Shown: piece by piece, positions 17,692 through 23,841 of the stretch | Numbering within the stretch: the first letter of the stretch is position 1 | Layout of the letters: each line of letters begins with the position of its first letter | Program-made: the position numbers and the translations under genes | Notes under the pieces: model-generated | Seen by the model: the letters and a program-made list of their open reading frames with translations, nothing else | What the model was told of the DNA's origin: nothing | Databases searched by the model: none | From: OMIW01 sp044235645 | GTDB lineage: Bacteria; Bdellovibrionota_C; UBA2361; OMIW01 | Direction: 5' to 3' | DNA length: 64,000 nucleotides | Assembly: GCA_044235645.1 (NCBI GenBank) | Contig: JBIIHQ010000001.1 | Location: 124,001-188,000, forward strand

Positions 17692-18309
17692 ATGTCAACT
17701 GACTACGTTAGAAAGGACCATTTGTACCAGCGGGCGAAGAGTGAAGGGTACCGGTCTCGAGCGGCGTTCAAGTTGATCGAGCTTAACGATCGTTTTCACA
17801 TCCTGAAGCCAGGCCGCTCTGTCCTTGACCTAGGAGCGTGGCCTGGAGGGTGGCTTCAGGTTGCCCGTCAGCGAACCAAGGGTGGAAAGGTTGTTGGCGT
17901 CGACCTTGTTGCGATTGAACCGTTTGGGGATGGGCCGAGAGAAGATGCCGTGCGGCTCATCCAGGGGGACGTTCGCGATGAGAGCACAATCGCGCAGCTC
18001 CTCTCGTACTCTCCTGAGCGATTTGATATCGTATTATCCGATATGGCCCCGAAGCTGACCGGTATTCGCGAACTTGATGCGGTGGCTTCCGTCGGATGTG
18101 GTGAGCTTGCCTATTGGGCGGCTGAGCAGCTCCTTCGCCCGGGTGGCTCTTTCATTGCAAAGTTATTTAAGAGCGATGAGGCCCAGACATTTTTTCGATT
18201 GATTCGGCCCGCCTTTGAAAAGCTTCATAGGGTGGAGCTCAAGTCGACCCGAAAAACATCGAATGAATTTTACTGCGTAGGACTCGGCTTTCGTCATATT
18301 GGCGGGTGA
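17692..18309 (+). CDS. rlmE: 23S rRNA 2'-O-ribose U2552 methyltransferase RlmE (FtsJ/RrmJ)
   Basis: This is a 205-residue S-adenosylmethionine-dependent enzyme, close to the 209 residues of E. coli RlmE. It methylates the 2'-OH of U2552 in the A loop of 23S rRNA late in 50S assembly. Key elements seen: RAAFKL with the first catalytic Lys, the SAM-binding VLDLGAWPGGW, LSDMAPKLTG with catalytic Asp, IAKLFK with the second Lys, and SNEFYCVG with Glu, completing the K-D-K-E tetrad. It starts at ATG 17692, directly after the DnaA-box region. The mla operon follows 47 bases downstream on the same strand. E. coli pairs rlmE with ftsH; that neighbour is absent here. Confidence 0.95.
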   Translation: MSTDYVRKDHLYQRAKSEGYRSRAAFKLIELNDRFHILKPGRSVLDLGAWPGGWLQVARQRTKGGKVVGVDLVAIEPFGDGPREDAVRLIQGDVRDESTIAQLLSYSPERFDIVLSDMAPKLTGIRELDAVASVGCGELAYWAAEQLLRPGGSFIAKLFKSDEAQTFFRLIRPAFEKLHRVELKSTRKTSNEFYCVGLGFRHIGG

Positions 18310-18356
18310 TCGCATCGAGATACAGATGATTATTATTCGTTAGGTGAGAGATTTCC

Positions 18357-19163
18357 GTGATTACCGCGATTGAGCATCTGGGTAGGACCGTTATCCGGTG
18401 TGGAGCGATAGCCCACCACCATGTGAGCTTATGGGGTGCGGCGTGGGTATTTCTCGGGCGCATTTTGTATCGGCTGTTTCGATATCGTCCCCGGGTATAC
18501 CTTCTTTTCGTGCAACTTTTTCAAATAGGGGTCAATTCTACCTTAGTAATCGCTCTGATAGGGCTCTTCACCGGTGCAGTTCTCGCAGTCCAGGCTGAGT
18601 ATACGCTTACCAAATTTGGGGCGACGGCTTTCACCGGCTCGGCTGTGGCGCTGAGTCTCATTCGAGAGCTGGGTCCGGTCCTCACCGCTCTCATGGTAAT
18701 AGGGCGTGCAGGCTCTGCCATCACGGCCGAGATCGGTATAATGAAGATAACCGAGCAGATAGATGCGCTGCGGTCGATGGCGGTCGATCCTCTGTCATAT
18801 CTGATGGTTCCCCGCATTCTGGCTGGACTCGTTGCGATGCCTCTCCTCGCGGCCCTATTCATAACGGTCGGGATTGCGGGGGGATATGGGGTCGCCGTTG
18901 GGCTCCTGAATGTCAGCTCTGGAGTATTCGTCTCGCAGATGATGAGCTCCGTGTCCGATGTTGACGTGTATTCTGGCTTCATAAAATCCGCGGTCTTCGG
19001 ACTGCTGTTCGGTTGGACAGCTTGCTATAAAGGGTTTACCTGCAGCTATGGAGCCGTTGGGGTCAATAAAGCGACGACGCAGTCGGTGGTGACTGCATCG
19101 GTTGCGGTTTTGGTCGTAGATTATTTTCTCACCAGCATCCTGACCCGAGTTTTTCTTGAGTAG
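18357..19163 (+). CDS. mlaE: phospholipid ABC transporter permease MlaE
   Basis: This is a 268-residue inner-membrane permease of the Mla pathway, which moves phospholipids between the inner and outer membranes to keep lipid asymmetry. It has the MlaE/YrbE signature LGPVLTALMVIGRAGSAITA followed by AEIGIMKITEQIDAL, the coupling region contacted by the ATPase, and five to six hydrophobic helices. It starts at GTG 18357 with AGGTGAG upstream. It is the first gene of an mlaE-F-D-C operon. No mlaB (STAS) or mlaA gene is present nearby. Confidence 0.93.
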   Translation: MITAIEHLGRTVIRCGAIAHHHVSLWGAAWVFLGRILYRLFRYRPRVYLLFVQLFQIGVNSTLVIALIGLFTGAVLAVQAEYTLTKFGATAFTGSAVALSLIRELGPVLTALMVIGRAGSAITAEIGIMKITEQIDALRSMAVDPLSYLMVPRILAGLVAMPLLAALFITVGIAGGYGVAVGLLNVSSGVFVSQMMSSVSDVDVYSGFIKSAVFGLLFGWTACYKGFTCSYGAVGVNKATTQSVVTASVAVLVVDYFLTSILTRVFLE

Positions 19164-19257
19164 TTTTTATTTTGAGAGGAGAAGGCCGACGAGAGATGGG
19201 CCTGCTCGGCGGGGAGATTGAGTAAAGCGGTTCATCACGGAAAAAGATTGGGTTGTC

Positions 19258-20007
19258 ATGATAGTCGTTCGCAACCTCTGCAAGTCGTTTGGCGCCCAGC
19301 AGGTCCTCCGCGACATTAACCTTGAGTTTGAGGATGGTAAGATAACTGCGGTCGTGGGACCGAGTGGTGTGGGTAAGTCGGTGCTATTAAAGATTATTAC
19401 CGGTCTGATCCGACCAGACTCGGGTGAGGTTCAGATCGGCTCTGATGTAATCACGGCTCTGAGGAGTGAGGCTGAGCTAAATCGAGTTCGTCAGCGTCTG
19501 GGAGTACTCTTTCAGGGAGCGGCTCTTTTTGATTCGATGACGGTCTTTGATAATATCGCGTTCCCGCTTACTGCCCGCGTTCGGCTATCTCGTAAAGATA
19601 CTCAGCGTAAAGTGCTCGAAATGGCGGATGCGCTCGGGCTCGAGCGATATTTGACTCTCCTGCCGGGAGAAATATCGATGGGCACCAGAAAACGTGTGGG
19701 GCTAGCGCGGGCGTTGATAACCTCTCCTCAGATAGTGCTCTTCGATGAGCCGAATACCTTTTTAGACCCCCTTGTGGGTCAGGAGGTGTATGACCTTATC
19801 AAGCTCTCTCGCGAGCGGTGGAAGTTCACGGGAATAGTGATCAGTCACGAGTTGCCCGAGGTTTTTCAGGTCTCGGATCGAGTAGTGATGCTGTTGCAGG
19901 GAGAGGTAATTTTTGATGCACGACCGAAGGATATGCAGCGCAGTAGCGATCCTCGGGTGGTTCAGTTCTTACAGGGAAAGACAGATGGTCCTATCCAAAT
20001 CCAGTAG
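19258..20007 (+). CDS. mlaF: phospholipid ABC transporter ATPase MlaF
   Basis: This is a 249-residue ABC ATPase that powers Mla lipid transport with MlaE. It has Walker A GPSGVGKS, a Q-loop LFQGAALFDS, Walker B IVLFDEP and an H-loop VISHE. The Mla-specific RKRVGLARA follows the signature. Two oddities: the ABC signature reads ISMG where LSGG is usual, and the segment after Walker B reads DEPNTFLDP where family members have DEPTTGLDP. The positions around them are well kept, so the protein is probably active. Its 3' end overlaps the mlaD start by 23 bases. Confidence 0.9.
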   Translation: MIVVRNLCKSFGAQQVLRDINLEFEDGKITAVVGPSGVGKSVLLKIITGLIRPDSGEVQIGSDVITALRSEAELNRVRQRLGVLFQGAALFDSMTVFDNIAFPLTARVRLSRKDTQRKVLEMADALGLERYLTLLPGEISMGTRKRVGLARALITSPQIVLFDEPNTFLDPLVGQEVYDLIKLSRERWKFTGIVISHELPEVFQVSDRVVMLLQGEVIFDARPKDMQRSSDPRVVQFLQGKTDGPIQIQ

Positions 20008-20527
20008 CGAAGAGGTTCGTCCTCCGATTATCCCTCCCCGGACCTTCACGGTCGAATTTCTTGTCGGGGTTTTTGCTCTGATCGGAGTAGGTGCAGGAGG
20101 GTGGCTCGCGGTGGGTCTCGGCGGAGTCGCTTTTTTTGATGGAAATCAGTATGTGCTGAACGCTGAGTTCGATAATGTTTCAGGACTGAAGAGGGGGGCA
20201 TCGGTTGAGATAGCGGGGGTCCCCGTTGGCCAGGTCGCAGATATTTCCCTCAATGATCCGGGGGCAATCGTCTCTATGAGAATAAATAACGACGTGCCAG
20301 TGAAAGATGACGATATCTTCTCAATTCGGACGAAGGGCATCATCGGAGACCGATTTGTAAGGATCTCCAGGGGGGGGTCAGATATCACTCTCGAGCCGGG
20401 CGCTACCGTGACAGAGACTGAGTCAGTAGTAGATCTCGAGGATGTAATTGGAAAGATTGTCCACAGTATGACGAGGGGTGATGATTCGAAAAGTGACAGC
20501 GGGGATAAAGGCTCTGAAATCGAGTAG
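19985..20527 (+). CDS. mlaD: MCE-domain lipid-binding protein MlaD
   Basis: This is a 180-residue protein starting at ATG 19985, preceded by GGGAAAG, inside the end of mlaF. One N-terminal helix (about residues 25-45) anchors it in the inner membrane. It is followed by a single MCE domain with GLKRGASVEIAGVPVGQV, the MlaD fold that forms a hexameric ring carrying lipid between MlaE and MlaC. IGDRFVRISRG matches the second half of the domain. A charged C-terminal tail follows. A run of eight G at 20370-20377 encodes part of that region. Confidence 0.9.
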   Translation: MVLSKSSSEEVRPPIIPPRTFTVEFLVGVFALIGVGAGGWLAVGLGGVAFFDGNQYVLNAEFDNVSGLKRGASVEIAGVPVGQVADISLNDPGAIVSMRINNDVPVKDDDIFSIRTKGIIGDRFVRISRGGSDITLEPGATVTETESVVDLEDVIGKIVHSMTRGDDSKSDSGDKGSEIE

Positions 20528-20573
20528 TGCCTTAAGGGAAGCTAGATAGGTCTTGCTAGAGCGAGTAATCAAG

Positions 20574-21236
20574 ATGAATAACAAAACGGTTCGGGTTTTC
20601 GTGGGCGGTGCTCTCAGTCTTCTTCTGAATGTGGGCGGACTCGGTATTTTTCCAATTCTATCGATTTCGGTGGTCAACGCTGAAGTCACGCTTCCCTCCC
20701 CCCGGGATGAATTACGGATAACTATCGACAAACTTGTCGACACAGTGGAAAAGACTCAAGGTGCCGCTAAAACCGCCGAGCGAAAGAAAGCGCTCCGAGA
20801 GATAATCCGGCCTAAATTCGATTTCTCAGAGATGTCAGTTCGGTCGCTTGGACCTCTTTGGAGGGATTTGCCCGCGACTCAACAATCTGAATTTACGGTA
20901 ATATTCTCAGAATTGCTCGCCCGGACCTACCTGAGTCGAATAGAGACGATAGAGCGGGGAATGGTCATCATCGATGGCGAGAAGGTGTATGCAGCTCCCG
21001 CGGGGGGAGAGGCGCGAGCCGTTGTCAGAACGATAGTAAGTCAGAAGGGGGATAAGTTTCCGATACTTTACAAAGTTGTATTCCGTGAAAACCAGTGGCG
21101 GGTGTACGATGTTGTCATAGAGAATGTCGGTTTAGTGGCAAATTATCGAAACGAATTCTCGGGAATCATTCGGAGGGAAGGGTTTCCTCGCTTGATGGAG
21201 CGGCTCAGAGAAAAGGTGGGAGAAGGGGTTTCATAG
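20574..21236 (+). CDS. mlaC: periplasmic phospholipid-binding protein MlaC
   Basis: This is a protein of about 220 residues with a signal peptide (cleavage expected after VNA, before EVT). I prefer ATG 20574; TTG 20553 is an in-frame alternative. It has the Tol_Tol_Ttg2/MlaC pattern: RKKALREIIRPKFDF, FSELLARTYLSRIE, and YKVVFRENQWRVYDVVIEN followed by SLVxNYR-like VGLVANYRNEF. The protein ferries phospholipids across the periplasm between MlaD and the outer-membrane MlaA complex. It is the last gene of the mla operon; a possible hairpin at 21245-21294 follows. Confidence 0.9.
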   Translation: MNNKTVRVFVGGALSLLLNVGGLGIFPILSISVVNAEVTLPSPRDELRITIDKLVDTVEKTQGAAKTAERKKALREIIRPKFDFSEMSVRSLGPLWRDLPATQQSEFTVIFSELLARTYLSRIETIERGMVIIDGEKVYAAPAGGEARAVVRTIVSQKGDKFPILYKVVFRENQWRVYDVVIENVGLVANYRNEFSGIIRREGFPRLMERLREKVGEGVS

Positions 21237-21244
21237 TAGGTAAG

Positions 21245-21294
21245 AGCTCCCCTTCGGTTTGTTATATGCCCCAAACGCACTGCGGGCGGGAGCT
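21245..21294 (+). promoter_or_regulatory. nested inverted repeat upstream of the prepilin peptidase
   Basis: AGCTCCC (21245-21251) pairs with GGGAGCT (21288-21294), and inside it GCCC (21268-21271) pairs with GGGC (21284-21287). The two 3' arms are adjacent, so the fold is an 11-base 3' arm against a bulged 5' arm. No U-run follows. It could end the mla transcript or structure the leader of the next gene. Confidence 0.3.
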
Positions 21295-21346
21295 TTGAGC
21301 GTTTAGGAGAGATTTTCCCTGAGGCCCCTCAGTAACGGTAGGGAGC

Positions 21347-21360
21347 AAGGAGGCACTATT
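21347..21360 (+). promoter_or_regulatory. strong Shine-Dalgarno with ATT start codon
   Basis: AAGGAGG at 21347-21353 lies four bases before ATT 21358-21360, which opens the frame encoding the conserved N-terminus of the prepilin peptidase. The only other option in frame after the TAG at 21304-21306 and before the conserved core is CTG 21319, preceded by AGGAGA (21305-21310). There is no in-frame ATG, GTG or TTG before GTG 21607. Confidence 0.5.
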
Positions 21361-22269
21361 AACGCAGACCTAAGTGTATACTCTTTTGTTGCCATCGGCT
21401 TCGTTGGGCTTTTCGGAGTTATCATAGGAAGCTTCGCAGCGTGCTGCATCTACCGTATCCCTCGTGGCCAGTATTACACTTACTCCGACGAAGAATTTGA
21501 TGCGCTTGGTGCTACCCTTCCTCCCCCAACCCCTTTCAATGACCCTCCCCGTTCGGCATGTCCACAATGTCGGGCTCAGCTTACCTGGTGGCATAATATT
21601 CCGATCGTGAGCTGGTTTTTGCTCCGAGGGCGGTGCTTCTTTTGTCATGAGAGGATTCCTTTTAGATACGTCCTCGTCGAAGTCCTTACTTCTTTGTCTG
21701 CGATTGCCACGTATCTCCGCTTTGGTATGACCCCAACCGGAGGGGTCATTTTTGCGCTTATCGTGGCGCTTATTATTCTCACCTTCATTGATATCGACTG
21801 GTTTATACTTCCTGATGTGATTACCCTTCCAGGGACAGCGATAGCGCTCGGAGTGGCAATCATCAATCAATTCTTTGAAATATTCAGTGAGCCGATCGTG
21901 GCCAGCCTTTGGGATAGTTTCTATGGGCTTTTATTCGGAGCAGGAGCGCTGTGGATGGTTGCTCAGCTATATCTCTGGATTCGTAAGATTGATGGCCTGG
22001 GATTGGGAGATGTCAAGCTTTTGATGATGACGGGGATTCTGATGGGCCCAGAGGTCTCGATATATTCCATCTTTGTCGGCTCCGTAGTCGGTGCAGTGGG
22101 AGGTATCCTTACCCTCCTCATTCAGAGAAAAAGTATCCGTCAGCACTACATCCCGTTCGGACCTTATCTCGCGATTGCAACAGTGATGTACATCTTTTCG
22201 GGAATGTGGGTTATTGAGAAGTTTGTCGAAGCGATGGGTTCGGTCATTCAGAGCGCGTTACCACTATGA
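21358..22269 (+). CDS. pilD: type IV prepilin peptidase/methyltransferase PilD
   Basis: This is an aspartate membrane protease that cleaves and N-methylates type IV prepilins. From ATT 21358 it is 303 residues. A start at GTG 21607 would remove conserved parts: the first helix ending IIGSFAACCIYRIPRG and the zinc-binding pairs CPQC and CFFC. Catalytic aspartates are in FIDIDWFILPD and in the GxGD motif GLGLGDVKLL. Eight or so hydrophobic helices are visible. An insert of about 25 residues lies between RIPRG and CPQC. The stop overlaps the next gene's ATG (ATGA). Pairing with a sigma-54 activator and with pilM at the far end of the window supports type IV pili in this organism. Confidence 0.85.
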   Translation: MNADLSVYSFVAIGFVGLFGVIIGSFAACCIYRIPRGQYYTYSDEEFDALGATLPPPTPFNDPPRSACPQCRAQLTWWHNIPIVSWFLLRGRCFFCHERIPFRYVLVEVLTSLSAIATYLRFGMTPTGGVIFALIVALIILTFIDIDWFILPDVITLPGTAIALGVAIINQFFEIFSEPIVASLWDSFYGLLFGAGALWMVAQLYLWIRKIDGLGLGDVKLLMMTGILMGPEVSIYSIFVGSVVGAVGGILTLLIQRKSIRQHYIPFGPYLAIATVMYIFSGMWVIEKFVEAMGSVIQSALPL

Positions 22270-23594
22270 AAGTGCTCCTTTCCTCGTCAATCGTGATTCA
22301 TCCTCATCAGTTCTTGGGAGTTTTTCAGGTTGAAACCATAGACCATAAAGCTATCGAGGGGCATTTACGGGAGGAGGGGCATCCGCGTTGGGACGTAATT
22401 CTCCTCGGAGAAGAGTCACTATCAATGGATCGGATTCTTCTCCGAGTGTGTGCTCAATCGACTCCCATCGTGGTGGTGGGGCAGCCATCGTCTCAATTGG
22501 TCGCCCTCGGCCGCGACATTGACCCATTCGCGCTTCTCGCATCGCCCCTTCGTGAGAGCGATTTCGATTTACTTATGGCTCAGCTCCAAGGTCAAGATCT
22601 GTTAAAAAGTAAACAGCTCAAAGGGAAGAGTTCTCCGACAGCGAGCTTCATAGCGGTAAGTCCTATCATGCAGGAGATTCGTACCCTTGTAGACCGACTT
22701 GCTCCCTTCTCGACTACCGTTTCGATAACCGGAGAATCAGGGACGGGAAAGGAGGTAATAGCTCGGTCGCTACATCGGGGTTCTCCTCGAGCAGATCGGT
22801 CCTTTATCGCAGTCAATTGCGGTGCCATTCCAGAGGGGCTTGTTGAATCTGAACTATTCGGGCACAAAAAAGGCGCATTTACCGATGCAACTCACGACAA
22901 GATCGGCCTCTTTGAGCAGGCAGCCGGAGGGACTCTTTTTCTTGATGAAATAGGAGAACTTTCGCTCTCGCTGCAGGTAAAACTGTTGCGAGTCCTCCAA
23001 GAAGGAAGAATACGACCGATCGGAGGCGAGGAAGAGGTCTCTATAGATGTACGGCTTATTGCTGCAACTCATAGGGATCTTGAAAACGAGGTGGCACGCG
23101 GGACCTTTCGAGAAGATCTTTTCTATCGGCTTCAAGTAGTCACGATTCACCTCCCCCCACTCCGAGATCGGCCTGAGGATATAGCTCCTCTCGCCGATTA
23201 CTTCGTCAAAAAGCACTGTAAACGGCTAAAGCTTAAGATTCGTGGCATTTCGCCTGAGGCTATGGATATTTTGTGCAAGTATCCGTGGAAGGGAAATGTC
23301 CGAGAGCTTGAAAACTGTATCGAGCGAGGGATTGTGCTCACGGAACAGGATGTTATCGATGTTGATAGCCTTCCGCCATTAGTTCGTTCATTATCGAGAA
23401 CAGGTAAACTAACAGGTCCTTTCATCCCTCCCGATGAGACCTCAATAAAAAAATTAACCCAGGAAATTGAGATAACCCTGATTCAGCGGGCTCTTGATCG
23501 TACGGGAGGAAATCGGACGAGGGCGGCAAAACTCCTCGAGATCAGCCACCGGGCATTATTGTACAAATTGAAGGGATACGGTTTGGCTGATTAA
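22266..23594 (+). CDS. sigma-54-dependent activator (NtrC/PilR-like) with degenerate receiver
   Basis: This 442-residue regulator starts at ATG 22266, overlapping pilD by four bases. Residues 1-110 have a receiver-like size and fold pattern but lack the acidic pocket, the phospho-acceptor Asp (LLGEE where LLDxxMP is expected) and the conserved Lys (ASPL for xKPx). Residues about 125-365 are the AAA+ domain: Walker A GESGTGKE, the sigma-54 loop GAFTDA (residues 203-208, a GAFTGA variant), Walker B GGTLFLDEI, and RxDLFYRL with the arginine fingers. Residues 395-442 form a Fis-type helix-turn-helix. It should activate sigma-54 promoters, perhaps of pilus genes, without phosphorylation. It has no kinase neighbour. 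Confidence 0.88.
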   Translation: MKVLLSSSIVIHPHQFLGVFQVETIDHKAIEGHLREEGHPRWDVILLGEESLSMDRILLRVCAQSTPIVVVGQPSSQLVALGRDIDPFALLASPLRESDFDLLMAQLQGQDLLKSKQLKGKSSPTASFIAVSPIMQEIRTLVDRLAPFSTTVSITGESGTGKEVIARSLHRGSPRADRSFIAVNCGAIPEGLVESELFGHKKGAFTDATHDKIGLFEQAAGGTLFLDEIGELSLSLQVKLLRVLQEGRIRPIGGEEEVSIDVRLIAATHRDLENEVARGTFREDLFYRLQVVTIHLPPLRDRPEDIAPLADYFVKKHCKRLKLKIRGISPEAMDILCKYPWKGNVRELENCIERGIVLTEQDVIDVDSLPPLVRSLSRTGKLTGPFIPPDETSIKKLTQEIEITLIQRALDRTGGNRTRAAKLLEISHRALLYKLKGYGLAD

Positions 23595-23648
23595 CTAGAT
23601 CTTTAGTGTTCCCTGATCTCTCAGTCGAGGTTGGTATTATTGACTTGA

Positions 23649-23666
23649 TGATTACGGATGTAATCA
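23649..23666. repeat. perfect palindrome TGATTAC-GGAT-GTAATCA
   Basis: This is a 7-base perfect inverted repeat with a 4-base centre, in the 247-base gap between the convergent activator and ppc genes. No U-run follows in either direction, so it is not a typical intrinsic terminator. A protein-binding site or weak hairpin is possible. The rest of the gap shows nothing I can name. Confidence 0.35.
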
Positions 23667-23841
23667 CTGTTAGTACCTTGATATAGGGGGCTGAGGATGG
23701 GCTTATTTCAAAGGCGTGAATCGTTAGAACGTGTGAGATGGATATCTGTACAATCCGATTTCGACTCTTCGTTTAGCTTTCCGTTTCAATATAAACGTTC
23801 GGATTAACGATTTATTTCCTTCGGGCTAATTTGACTCGAGA

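Noticed and set aside
21607..22269. Short prepilin peptidase starting at GTG 21607
   Set aside because: This start would delete the conserved first helix and the CPQC zinc pair, which are clearly encoded in the same frame upstream.
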